In this document: piece after piece, positions 16,186 to 27,272 of the stretch | Layout of the letters: each line of letters begins with the position of its first letter | Numbering within the stretch: the first letter of the stretch is position 1 | Assembly: GCF_016623495.1 (NCBI RefSeq) | Contig: NZ_JAEHHL010000001.1 | Span: forward strand, 310,001-374,000 | Origin: Thermohalobaculum xanthum | GTDB taxonomy: Bacteria > Pseudomonadota > Alphaproteobacteria > Rhodobacterales > Rhodobacteraceae | Length of the DNA: 64,000 bases | Direction: 5' to 3' | The notes under the pieces: generated by a model | Databases searched by the model: none | What the model was told of the DNA's origin: nothing | Seen by the model: the letters and a program-made list of their open reading frames with translations, nothing else | Made by a program: the position numbers and the translations under genes

Positions 16186-16277
16186 GCAGGGGGGTAGTTT
16201 TCGGGTGGGCGGAACCTAGACAGGTCGGCGTTCTTCTGCAAGCGGCATTCGCAGGATTTTTTCAAACTTTCGGCGGC

Positions 16278-16306
16278 TTGACTTGCGGGCGTGATCTCAT
16301 CATAAA
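16278..16306 (+). promoter_or_regulatory. Candidate sigma70-type promoter for rplU-rpmA
   Basis: TTGACT (16278-16283), exactly 17 bp, then CATAAA (16301-16306). This is the best-looking promoter in the spacer between tRNA-Ser and rplU and would give a leader of about 135 nt. Confidence 0.6.
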
Positions 16307-16311
16307 CGCGG

Positions 16312-16447
16312 CTCTCCGGCGGGGCTTTCGGCCCGGCCGGCAGTTGGTATCGCCCCTTGCGGGGCGCGCTGTCCGACGGCGCGGGCCAGGTCCGCGATCA
16401 AGTGCCCCGAGGGGCCGCCACAGGACGCGGCAGAAAAGGACGAAGAG
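16312..16447 (+). promoter_or_regulatory. Structured 5' leader of rplU
   Basis: The presumed leader contains CGCCCC-TTGC-GGGGCG (16351-16366) and further GC-rich self-complementary stretches before the rplU start. Ribosomal-protein operons are often controlled through such leaders; L21 leaders are known in other bacteria, but I cannot match this one to a described class. Confidence 0.35.
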
Positions 16448-16762
16448 ATGTTCGCAGTCATCAAGACCGGCGGCAAGCAGTACCGCGTCGTGGCCGGTGA
16501 CGAACTGACGATCGAGAAGCTTGGCGCCGAGCCGGGCGAGACCGTGGAATTCAACGAGGTTCTCATGCTGGGCGGCGACGACGTCACCGTCGGCGTGCCC
16601 ACCGTGGCGGGGGCTTCGGTCAAGGCCGAGGTGGTCGAGCAGACCCGCGGCCCCAAGGTGGTGACGTTCCACAAGCGCCGCCGCAAGCACAGCTCGAAGC
16701 GCATGCGCGGCCATCGTCAGCACCTGACGACCGTGCGCGTGACCGAGATCGTCGCGGGCTGA
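16448..16762 (+). CDS. rplU: 50S ribosomal protein L21
   Basis: 104 aa. It begins [14 protein letters not shown] and has the C-terminal [16 protein letters not shown] segment that contacts 23S rRNA, so it is full length. rpmA follows after 13 nt, the standard bacterial order, and the two are co-transcribed from the promoter near 16.3 kb. Confidence 0.98.
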   Translation: MFAVIKTGGKQYRVVAGDELTIEKLGAEPGETVEFNEVLMLGGDDVTVGVPTVAGASVKAEVVEQTRGPKVVTFHKRRRKHSSKRMRGHRQHLTTVRVTEIVAG

Positions 16763-16775
16763 GGAGGAATACGAG

Positions 16776-17045
16776 ATGGCACATAAAAAGGCAGGCGGCT
16801 CGTCCCGCAACGGCCGCGACTCGGCCGGCCGGCGCCTTGGCGTCAAGAAGTTCGGTGGCGAAGCCGTGATTCCGGGCAATATCCTTGTCCGCCAGCGCGG
16901 CACCAAGTGGTGGCCCGGCCAGAATGTCGGCCTCGGCAAGGACCACACGATCTTCGCGACCGTCGAGGGCCACGTCCAGTTCCACAAGGGACTCAAGGGG
17001 CGCACCTTCGTGTCGGTGATCCCGGCGACCGAGGCTGCCGAGTAA
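16776..17045 (+). CDS. rpmA: 50S ribosomal protein L27
   Basis: 89 aa. The N-terminus [20 protein letters not shown] is the flexible tail that reaches the peptidyl-transferase centre; no cleavable N-terminal extension of the Firmicutes type is present. GAGGAAT lies before the start. A strong terminator follows the stop codon, closing the rplU-rpmA unit. Confidence 0.98.
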   Translation: MAHKKAGGSSRNGRDSAGRRLGVKKFGGEAVIPGNILVRQRGTKWWPGQNVGLGKDHTIFATVEGHVQFHKGLKGRTFVSVIPATEAAE

Positions 17046-17076
17046 ACCGGCCTCCCCCCGGAACACGATGATCCTG

Positions 17077-17109
17077 GGACCGGCCGGTCGGCCGGTCCTT
17101 TTGCTTTTT
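17077..17109 (+). terminator. Rho-independent terminator after rpmA
   Basis: A 9-bp stem GGACCGGCC-GGTC-GGCCGGTCC is followed directly by TTTTGCTTTTT. It separates rplU-rpmA from the GNAT-obgE-proB-proA group. Confidence 0.85.
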
Positions 17110-17151
17110 CGGCACCGCTCCCGAACGGCGCTGCAAGGAGGCGCCGCCACC

Positions 17152-19863
<2,712 letters not shown>

Positions 19864-19864
<1 letters not shown>

Positions 19865-21135
19865 TGGACCATCGGGCTGACGACATCGCCGCGACGATGC
19901 ACGAGATCGGCCGGCGCGCGCGCGACGCGGCCGCCGAACTGGCTTTTGCTTCCTCCGCTACGAAGGCGGCCGCGCTCGAAGCCGCCGCCGACGCCCTGAT
20001 CCGGGCGACGCCTGAAATCATCGAGGCGAACGCGCGCGACATGGAATATGGACGCGACAAGGGTCTCTCGCCGGCCATGCTCGACCGCCTGATGCTGGAC
20101 GAGGCGCGCATCCGCGCGATGGCCGACGGACTGAGGGCCGTGGCGGCTCAGCCCGATCCGGTAGGCGCGGTGATCGCCGAATGGGACATGCCCTCGGGGC
20201 TGCACATCAGGCGGGTGCGCACGCCGCTGGGCGTTGTCGGGGTGATCTATGAAAGCCGCCCGAACGTGACCGCCGATGCCGGAGGGCTGTGCCTCAAGTC
20301 GGGCAACGCCGCCATCCTCAGGGGCGGGTCCGAGAGCTTTCACTCGTCCGGCGCCATACATGCCTGCCTCGTCGAGGGGCTGGTCGCGGCCGGCTTGCCG
20401 GCCGACGCGATCCAGCGCGTGCCCACCCGGGACCGCGCGGCGGTGGCCGAGATGCTGCGCATGACCGGCTTCATCGACGTGATCGTGCCGCGTGGCGGCA
20501 AGGGGCTGGTCGGCCTCGTGCAGAGCGAGGCGCGCGTGCCGGTCTTCGCGCATCTCGAGGGGATCTGCCACGTCTATCTCGACCGCGAGGCAGATCGGGA
20601 CAAGGCGCTCAGGGTCGTCGTCAACGCCAAGACCCGGCGCACCGGGATCTGCGGCGCGGCGGAATGCCTGCTCATCGACCGCCCGGTCGCCGGCACGCTG
20701 GGCCGCGAGATCGTGGCGGCGCTCATCGACGCCGGCGTCCGCGTCCATGGCGACGAGGGCGTGCAGGCACTCGATGACCGCGTGATCCCCGCCACGGATG
20801 CGGACTGGGGGCGCGAATATCTCGACATGGATATCGCCGCGCGCGTGGTCGATGGCGTCGATGCGGCGACCGGCCATGTGCGCCAGTTCGGCTCCAGCCA
20901 CACCGAGGCGATCCTGACCGAGAACGACGAGACCGCCGCCCGGTTCTTCGCCCGCCTCGACAGCGCCATCCTGATGCGCAACGCCTCGACCCAGTTCGCC
21001 GATGGCGGCGAGTTCGGGATGGGCGCCGAGATCGGGATCGCGACGGGCAAGATGCATGCCCGCGGGCCCGTCGGCGCCGAGCAGCTGACCAGTTTCAAGT
21101 ACCTGGTCGAGGGCGACGGTACCATCCGCCCCTGA
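19864..21135 (+). CDS. proA: Gamma-glutamyl phosphate reductase
   Basis: 423 aa. It reduces glutamyl-5-phosphate to the semialdehyde, the second step of proline synthesis. Landmarks are [25 protein letters not shown] and the catalytic-Cys segment [14 protein letters not shown]. The ATG at 19864 overlaps the proB stop; a GTG three bases earlier is the alternative. The gene closes the obgE-proB-proA group. Confidence 0.97.
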
Positions 21136-21189
21136 GGTCCCGCGCGCCCGCGTGAGGCGCGCGGCATGCGCCCGTTCCGGAAATCAAAA

Positions 21190-21208
21190 CGGCGCCCCCT
21201 GGGCGCCG
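21190..21208. terminator. Hairpin between convergent proA and mepK
   Basis: CGGCGCCC-CCT-GGGCGCCG forms an 8-bp stem flanked by AAAAC upstream and CGTTT downstream, so it can serve as a terminator in both directions. Confidence 0.7.
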
Positions 21209-21240
21209 CGTTTCAACCGGATGCCGCGATCGCGGGCATC

Positions 21241-21792
21241 TCAGCGACCCCACTCGCGTACGGGACCCGAGTCGAGATGGACGAACTGCGAGCGGCTGTA
21301 TTTGCCGACGCCGCCCGCCCGGAGCGAGAGCCCGGCGCCCGAGATCTGCCGGACGCTGCGCGACTTGAGCGTCACGTCCACGGCCATGCCCTTGATGTGG
21401 TAGGAGTTCGAGGCCACACCCTTGCTACGGTTGCGCAGCAGGCTGTTCGTCTCGGGCGTGCGATAGCCCGAAATGACCTCGAAGGGCTCGGTCGTGTCCA
21501 GCAGGCCATGGGTGGCCGAGAGGATGTCGAGAACCGTGGGATCCATCTCCATCTCACGATCCTGGCGCCAGTCGCGCAGGATGTGGTTCATCGACTCGAG
21601 CGCCTCGGGGACATATTCGCCCTCGATCCAGTAGACGCTCTTGATCCACTCGCCCGTGCGCCGGTTGACCAGGGACAGGGAGCGGAAATCGCCGCGGCCG
21701 CGCAGGACGGCCGGGGCGGCGGGCGTGGCGCTTGCAGCAAGCGCTGCAAGCGCAGCGGCGCCAGTCATAAAGCGACGACGATCCATTGTCAT
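21241..21792 (-). CDS. YcbK/DUF882-family murein endopeptidase (MepK-like)
   Basis: 183 aa. A twin-arginine signal MDRRRFMTGAAALAALAA leads to a peptidase M15-like domain: SGYRTPETN, SYHIKGMAVDV (zinc His and Asp) and QFVHLDSG (zinc His). E. coli MepK cuts L,D (mDap-mDap) cross-links. Here the gene is divergent from an L,D-transpeptidase gene, the enzyme that makes such links, so the pairing of maker and cutter is kept. ATG 21792 or 21786 could be the start. Confidence 0.88.
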   Translation of the reverse strand: MTMDRRRFMTGAAALAALAASATPAAPAVLRGRGDFRSLSLVNRRTGEWIKSVYWIEGEYVPEALESMNHILRDWRQDREMEMDPTVLDILSATHGLLDTTEPFEVISGYRTPETNSLLRNRSKGVASNSYHIKGMAVDVTLKSRSVRQISGAGLSLRAGGVGKYSRSQFVHLDSGPVREWGR

Positions 21793-22118
21793 GGTGAGAT
21801 TCTTGCCTGTTCACTGTCTGCCCGTGTCCACGGCGCTGTGAGCTTCGTCACATTTCCGCGGCTCTTTTGTCCTATTTTATGCCATATCCGAAAATCCCTT
21901 CCAAGTTGCAAAGCTGCAACGAGCGGGTCGGGGGTGAACTCGGGCCGCATTCGAATCGTTTAACGCGCGGCGCCATGCTTGCGTTCCCGCTGCTGCAATT
22001 TTCACACTGGGAATGAAAATTACGTGAAGCTCGGTGCGGCTTCAGGCAAGCTGGTGTAATGTCATGCTATAGACCTCAAACAACTCTTTTGTAGCTTTTG
22101 CGCAACATTGGTGATGCG
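21793..22118. other. 326-bp divergent spacer between mepK-like and ldt genes
   Basis: It is clearly AT-richer than its surroundings. A candidate minus-strand promoter for the mepK-like gene has TTGGAA (21904-21899), 17 bp and CATAAA (21881-21876). No equally good plus-strand promoter is apparent. No gene is seen here. Confidence 0.45.
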
Positions 22119-23831
22119 ATGAATCGTCCACTCCTGACTGCGACGAATGGGGTTGCGGCGCTGCTGCTGCTGGGAATCACTTCAGCAGCACTGGCGCCGG
22201 CGAACGCCCAGACGTCGAGCCTTCGGGAGCCCGCGGCGGTGCAGCCGGCTGCCCGGCTCGCGCCCTATGTCGAGGCCGCATTCGGCGACGAGCCCGAGCT
22301 CGTGGCCGTCTACGCGGCGCGGGCATACACGCCGATCTGGGTCTCGGAGGACGGCCGCCTTTCCGATGCGGGGCAGGCGCTGGTGGCGGCGTTCAAGGAT
22401 GCGCCGCGTCACGCCTTGCCGGCCGAACGCTACGCCCGCGCCGTCACGTCCCTGGGCAGCGGTGGCGACACGGCGGCGGACGAGATTACGCTGTCGCGGG
22501 CCTTTCTCGGCTACGCGCGCGACCTCTCCTCGGGCGTGCTGACCCCGCAGAGCCTGGATCGCGACCTGGCCGTCAAGCCGCCGCGCCCCGAGCGCGCGGG
22601 GCTTCTCGCCGGCGTGTCCTCGACGAGTGATCCGGCGGCATACCTGGCCGGGCTCGCGCCGGCCTCTCCCGAGTACGCGGCGCTGATCGAAAGGCTCGCC
22701 AGCCTGCGCGCGCTTGCGGCGAAGCCCGATGCGTGGGGACCCCAGATCTCCGAGGGACCGACCCTGCGAGAGGGGAGCACGGGGCCGCGGGTACTCGAGC
22801 TGCGCGCCCGCCTTGCCGGTCTGGGCGACCTCGGGGCAGCCACGCACGGCCTCGTGCAGGCGCAATCCGAGGAAAGCGTCGTGGTCGCCGCGAATGACGT
22901 GGTGAACGATGCGAACGCCACCATGGCCGCCGCTGCCGACCCTAAGCTCTATGACGCGGCGCTTGCCAAGGCGGTGCGCGCGTTCCAGCGCCGGCACGGC
23001 CTGAACGAGGACGGCGTGGTCGGCCCGGCGACGCGCGCCCAGCTGAACCAGTCGCCGGCGTTCCGGGCGGACCAGATCGCCGTCAACCTCGAGCGCATCC
23101 GCTGGCTCAACCGCGATCTCGGCAGCCGGCACATCATGGTGAACATCGCGGGCTTCAAGATGCGCGTGATTGACGACGGCCGCGAGATCTTCGAGTCGCG
23201 CGTCGTCGTCGGCACCCGCCGGCACCAGACGCCCGAGTTCTCGGACGAGATGGACCATCTCGTGATCAATCCGACATGGTTCGTCCCACGCTCGATCGCC
23301 GTGAACGAGTTCCTGCCGAAACTGCGCGAGGATCCCGGTTACCTCGAGCAGCGCGGCTACGTGCTGAAGGGCGCCGACCCGTGGACGGTGGACTGGGAGA
23401 CGGTGACCGCGTCGACCTTCCCCGGCTCGATCCGTCAATCGCCCGGCGAGCGCAACGCGCTGGGACGGGTCAAGTTCATGTTCCCGAACGATTATTCGAT
23501 CTATCTTCACGACACGCCGCAGCGTCATCTCTTTGCGCGCGACGTTCGTGCCTATAGCCACGGCTGCGTGCGCGTCGAGAAGCCGCAGGAGCTCGCTGAG
23601 CTGCTCCTCTCCTACCAGGAAACGGACCCCGCCACCGCGTATCAGGGCTGGCTGGCCTCGGGGCGCGAGCGCTACGTGACGCTCGAGGAACATCTGCCCG
23701 TGCACATCACCTACCGGACCGCGTGGGTCGATGCGTATGGCGTGGACCAGTTCCGCGGCGACATCTACGGGCGCGACACGCTGGTCATGGACGCGCTTCG
23801 CTCGGCCGGGGTTTCGCTCGTCGGCAGCTGA
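22119..23831 (+). CDS. L,D-transpeptidase, YcbB/LdtD type
   Basis: 570 aa. A Sec signal peptide (LLLLGITSAALAPANAQ) precedes a helical periplasmic domain. A peptidoglycan-binding repeat follows around AFQRRHGLNEDGVVGPATR. The YkuD catalytic domain has VINPTWFVPRSIAVNE and the active-site segment YSHGCVRVEKP with nucleophilic Cys. Such enzymes form mDap-mDap cross-links and can attach proteins to murein. ATG 22119 is chosen over a TTG 21 nt upstream because the signal peptide then starts correctly. Confidence 0.93.
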   Translation: MNRPLLTATNGVAALLLLGITSAALAPANAQTSSLREPAAVQPAARLAPYVEAAFGDEPELVAVYAARAYTPIWVSEDGRLSDAGQALVAAFKDAPRHALPAERYARAVTSLGSGGDTAADEITLSRAFLGYARDLSSGVLTPQSLDRDLAVKPPRPERAGLLAGVSSTSDPAAYLAGLAPASPEYAALIERLASLRALAAKPDAWGPQISEGPTLREGSTGPRVLELRARLAGLGDLGAATHGLVQAQSEESVVVAANDVVNDANATMAAAADPKLYDAALAKAVRAFQRRHGLNEDGVVGPATRAQLNQSPAFRADQIAVNLERIRWLNRDLGSRHIMVNIAGFKMRVIDDGREIFESRVVVGTRRHQTPEFSDEMDHLVINPTWFVPRSIAVNEFLPKLREDPGYLEQRGYVLKGADPWTVDWETVTASTFPGSIRQSPGERNALGRVKFMFPNDYSIYLHDTPQRHLFARDVRAYSHGCVRVEKPQELAELLLSYQETDPATAYQGWLASGRERYVTLEEHLPVHITYRTAWVDAYGVDQFRGDIYGRDTLVMDALRSAGVSLVGS

Positions 23832-23867
23832 GGCGCCGCGCCCGTACCCGATCGCAAGTTCAAGCGG

Positions 23868-23893
23868 GCCGGCCATTCCCCGGAATGGCCGGC
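23868..23893. terminator. Strong hairpin after ldt
   Basis: GCCGGCCATTCC and GGAATGGCCGGC form a 12-bp perfect inverted repeat separated by only CC. It lies 36 nt past the ldt stop and about 140 nt before lpxD. A short pyrimidine tract (TCTTCC) follows. Confidence 0.7.
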
Positions 23894-24031
23894 TCTTCCG
23901 TTGCGCAGAGGTCCCCTCGCGCAGCTCCCGGCATGGCTCGGGCGGTGCGGTCCGCCCGGTGGCGCTTCGCTTGCGTCGGGGGTGGCTGCGCGGATAGAAC
24001 GGGCGCGGGCAGGGCAGTTCCGGACGGGCTC

Positions 24032-25108
24032 ATGGGATACACGATTGCCGAGATCGCGGCACATACGGGGTTGTCGGCCGAGGGCGATCTGAGCCTGTCG
24101 GTCGTGCGTCCGTCCGAGCCATCCGACGCGGCGCGCGACGAGCTCGCGCTCGCCATGTCCCGACAGTACGAAGAGGCCGTCGCGGCCTGCCAGGCGCAGG
24201 CGGCGGTCCTTTGGCCGGGCGCCGACTGGAAGGCGCTGGGGCTCAAGGCCGCGCTGTTCGCGCCGCGCGCCCGGGTCGCCCTGGCCGGGATCACGGGGAT
24301 GTTCGAGCCGGCGCTCGATCTCGAGCCGGGCATCCATCCGACCGCCATCATCGATCCGTCCGCCGTGCTGGCCGAGGACTGCTGGGTCGGCCCCTACACC
24401 CTGATCGGCCCTGGCGTCGTGATCGCGCGCGGCGCGCGGATCCAGTCGCATGTCTCGATCGAGCGTGGGGCGCAGATCGGCGAGAACGCGATCATCCGCG
24501 CCGGCGTGCGCATCGGCCGGGACGTTCGGCTCGGCGCGCGCGTCTCGATCCACCCCAATGCATGCCTTGGCGCGGACGGCTTTTCCTACGTCACGCCCGA
24601 GCCGGGCAGCGTCGAATCCGCCAAGACTTCGGGTGCCGTCTCGGATGCGGGGCGCAACCTGTCGCTCACGCGCATCGCCTCGCTCGGCTCGGTCGAGGTC
24701 GCCGATGATGTCGAGATCGGCGCCTCCAGCTGCATCGACCGCGGGACCGTCGCCGACACGGTGATCGGGCGCGGCACCAAGATCGATAACCTGGTGATGA
24801 TCGGCCACAACGTCCGCGTAGGCGAGACGTGCATGCTGTGCGGGCATGTTGGTCTTGCTGGCTCGATTACCGTTGGTGACCGCGTGGTTCTGGGCGGTAA
24901 GGTGGGCGTCGCCGATCACGTGACGATCGGGCACGACTCGGTGGTCGCGGGCGGCTCGCTCGTCGGTTCGGACATTCCGCCGCAGAGCGTCATGCTCGGG
25001 GTTCCGGCAATGCCTCGCGGCAAGGCGATCGAGCAGATAATGGCGATCCGCCGCCTGCCGCGCGCACTCGAGCAGCTGCGCGAGCTGCGGCAAAAGATGG
25101 GGCTCTGA
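24032..25108 (+). CDS. lpxD: UDP-3-O-(3-hydroxyacyl)glucosamine N-acyltransferase
   Basis: 358 aa. Third enzyme of lipid A synthesis, a left-handed beta-helix trimer. An N-terminal uridine-binding domain is followed by many hexapeptide repeats, and the catalytic-His segment is LVMIGHNVRVGETC. The frame is open well upstream but conserved sequence begins at MGYTIAEIAAH. It is followed by a dedicated acyl carrier protein and ketoacyl synthase rather than by fabZ-lpxA, so it is outside the common lpx cluster. Confidence 0.95.
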   Translation: MGYTIAEIAAHTGLSAEGDLSLSVVRPSEPSDAARDELALAMSRQYEEAVAACQAQAAVLWPGADWKALGLKAALFAPRARVALAGITGMFEPALDLEPGIHPTAIIDPSAVLAEDCWVGPYTLIGPGVVIARGARIQSHVSIERGAQIGENAIIRAGVRIGRDVRLGARVSIHPNACLGADGFSYVTPEPGSVESAKTSGAVSDAGRNLSLTRIASLGSVEVADDVEIGASSCIDRGTVADTVIGRGTKIDNLVMIGHNVRVGETCMLCGHVGLAGSITVGDRVVLGGKVGVADHVTIGHDSVVAGGSLVGSDIPPQSVMLGVPAMPRGKAIEQIMAIRRLPRALEQLRELRQKMGL

Positions 25109-25184
25109 TCCGCGCGCGGGTTCGTGACCCCGAGCGGATCGAGCAGGGCCGGGACAACAGCGGCCTGCCAAGGAGGGACTGGCC

Positions 25185-25448
25185 ATGAGCGATGACGTCA
25201 GCGCGAAAGTTAGCCGGATCATTGCCGAACAGGCAATGGTCGATGCCGCCGATGTGACACCCGACAAGACGCCGGAGGCGCTCGGGCTCGACAGCCTCGC
25301 GATCGTCGAGATCGTGTTCGCGATCGAGGAGGCGTTCGACATCACGATCCCCTACAACGCGAACGATCCTAAGGACTCTGATTTCGATATCTCGACGGTC
25401 GGTGGCGTCATCTCGGGTGTGAAGACGCTCCTCGCCGAGAAGGGCTGA
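25185..25448 (+). CDS. Acyl carrier protein (specialised)
   Basis: 87 aa. The phosphopantetheine site is GLDSLAIVEIVFAIEE with Ser37. The C-terminal half carries an insertion-like acidic stretch, NDPKDSDFD, not found in housekeeping AcpP. AAGGAGG lies before the ATG. It sits between lpxD and a ketoacyl synthase gene (2-nt gap), so it probably carries a special acyl chain for lipid A or another surface lipid, in the manner of AcpXL; that is inferred from position. Confidence 0.9.
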   Translation: MSDDVSAKVSRIIAEQAMVDAADVTPDKTPEALGLDSLAIVEIVFAIEEAFDITIPYNANDPKDSDFDISTVGGVISGVKTLLAEKG

Positions 25449-25450
25449 GG

Positions 25451-26665
25451 ATGCATCGCGTAGCGGTAACCGGCATCGGGGTCGTCTCGGCGCTTGGGAC
25501 TGGCAGGGAGGCGCACTATGCGGGCCTTGCCGAGGGGCGGTGCGGCATCGGCCCGATCGAGCTGATCGATCCCGAGCGGCTGATGATCAAGATCGCGGCC
25601 GAGGCCAAGGACTTCCGGGGCGAGGAGCGGTTCGACCGGCAGGAACTCCTGCTGTTCGACCGGATCACGCAGATGGCGCTGGTCGCGATGGACGAGGCCA
25701 GGGCCCAGTCGGGGATCGAGTTCGACGAGGCGCTGGGGCTGCGCACGGCGACCATCATCGCGACTGCGATGGGGGGGCTGCATACCTGCGACGAGAACTA
25801 CCGCACCGTCTACCAGGAGCAGAAGAACCGCGTTCACCCGTTCATCATCCCACGCCTGATGGCCAATGCGCCGGTCAGCCAGATTTCGATGAAGCACGGT
25901 CTCATGGGGCCGGCCTGGTCGGTCTCGACGGCTTGCGCCTCGTCCAACCACGCCATCGGCCAGGCTTTTCACATGGTCCGCTCGGGGATGGTCGATGCCG
26001 CCGTCACTGGCGGGACCGAGTCGGTGCTGTGTTTCGGCGGCATCAAGGCATGGGAAGGGTTGCGGGTCATGTCGCGCGACGGGTGCCGCCCGTTCTCGGC
26101 GGACCGCAACGGCATGGTGCTGGGTGAGGGCTGCGCGATCCTGATCCTCGAGCGGATGGACCGCGCGATGGAACGCGGGGCCGATATCCTGGGCGAGATC
26201 GCGGGCTTCGGCGCCACGGCCGATGCGGCCGACATCGTGGCGCCGGCCGTGGATGGTGCCGCCCGCGCGATGACGATCGCGCTGACCGACGCCGGGATGG
26301 CACCCGACGAGGTCGGCTACATCAACGCCCACGGCACCGCGACGTCGCTCAACGACAAGACCGAGGCCGCGGCCATCCGTCTGGCGTTGGGGCCGGCGGC
26401 CGAGCGCGTGATGGTCTCCTCGACCAAGTCCATGCACGGCCACGCGATCGGGGCGGCGGGTGCCCTCGAGGCGGCGGCCGTCCTGATGGCGCTGGGCAGG
26501 GGCATCGTGCCGCCGACCATCAACCACGCCGCGCCGGACCCCGAGATCGGCCTCGACGTGGTTCCCAACACCGCGCGCGAGGCCCGGGTGGATGCGGCGC
26601 TGTCGAATGCCTTTGCCTTTGGCGGGCTGAACGCCGTGCTCGCCTTCCGCCGCTGGCAGGGCTGA
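25451..26665 (+). CDS. Beta-ketoacyl-ACP synthase (KAS II/FabF-like)
   Basis: 404 aa condensing enzyme. The thiolase-fold triad is visible: Cys162 in VSTACASSN, His294 in NAHGTATSLNDKTE and His331 in HGHAIGAAGALEA. It starts 2 nt after the specialised ACP gene and presumably elongates a chain on it. A second FabF-type enzyme paired with its own ACP is typical of long-chain or lipid A acyl pathways in alphaproteobacteria; the product is not known. Confidence 0.92.
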   Translation: MHRVAVTGIGVVSALGTGREAHYAGLAEGRCGIGPIELIDPERLMIKIAAEAKDFRGEERFDRQELLLFDRITQMALVAMDEARAQSGIEFDEALGLRTATIIATAMGGLHTCDENYRTVYQEQKNRVHPFIIPRLMANAPVSQISMKHGLMGPAWSVSTACASSNHAIGQAFHMVRSGMVDAAVTGGTESVLCFGGIKAWEGLRVMSRDGCRPFSADRNGMVLGEGCAILILERMDRAMERGADILGEIAGFGATADAADIVAPAVDGAARAMTIALTDAGMAPDEVGYINAHGTATSLNDKTEAAAIRLALGPAAERVMVSSTKSMHGHAIGAAGALEAAAVLMALGRGIVPPTINHAAPDPEIGLDVVPNTAREARVDAALSNAFAFGGLNAVLAFRRWQG

Positions 26666-26673
26666 AACGAAAA

Positions 26674-26693
26674 GCGGCGCCGGATGGCGCCGC
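26674..26693. terminator. Hairpin between convergent KAS and IalB-like genes
   Basis: GCGGCGCC-GGAT-GGCGCCGC forms an 8-bp stem preceded by AAACGAAAA and followed by GCTCTCTC, usable by both converging genes. Confidence 0.7.
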
Positions 26694-26732
26694 GCTCTCT
26701 CATGCTTGTGTCCGCTTGTCGCGCGGGGCCGG

Positions 26733-27272
26733 TTACTGGGTCGGCCTTGGCAGCGGCGTGAGCGACTCGTAGGCCTTGGTGAAACCCTTGAGCGAGATCT
26801 TGATGACCGTCTCGTTCTGAAGGACGTAGGAGAAGTTGGCCGTGGTGCCCTTCTTCATCAGGCTCACCGCCTCGTCGGTCATAGGCGCGCCGGCGACGCA
26901 ACCAATGGGCAGGCAGCGGGTGATGCCCAGAGGCGCGGTCTCGCCGTCGTCGATCTTGAGGCGCACGCCATAGGGGATCAGCACGCCGAGTGGCGCCTGG
27001 ACCTGCAGCGCCGCGGGAATGGCCGCGCCGTTCTGCGTCTTGGCGCCCGAGATCCGCTGGAGCGACACCAGCAGCGCGTCCTGGCCGTTCGCGTTCTTGC
27101 CGATCTGGGTGATCCGGCAGTCGTCGGTCCCTTCGAGACACCGCACCGACCAGTCACCATGCGTCGTCTTCTCGACCTCCTTGGGCTGTCCCTGCTGCGC
27201 CAGCGACGCGCTGTTGAGTCCTGCCGCAACCAAGGTCGCAGCCGCGAGTGTTGTCAGAAGTCTCAAGGTCAT
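26733..27272 (-). CDS. Invasion-associated locus B (IalB) family periplasmic protein
   Basis: 179 aa. An N-terminal signal peptide (LLTTLAAATLVAAGLNSASLA) leads to the IalB domain, with GDWSVRCLEGTDDCRI and ITRCLPIGCVAG giving two likely disulfide pairs. The family is widespread in alphaproteobacteria; the name comes from Bartonella invasion, but most members are of unknown function. It stands alone, convergent with the KAS gene. Confidence 0.88.
   Translation of the reverse strand: MTLRLLTTLAAATLVAAGLNSASLAQQGQPKEVEKTTHGDWSVRCLEGTDDCRITQIGKNANGQDALLVSLQRISGAKTQNGAAIPAALQVQAPLGVLIPYGVRLKIDDGETAPLGITRCLPIGCVAGAPMTDEAVSLMKKGTTANFSYVLQNETVIKISLKGFTKAYESLTPLPRPTQ

Noticed and set aside
23723-24031. 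N-terminal extension of lpxD
   Set aside because: The upstream open frame overlaps the ldt gene and a strong hairpin; conserved LpxD sequence begins at 24032.
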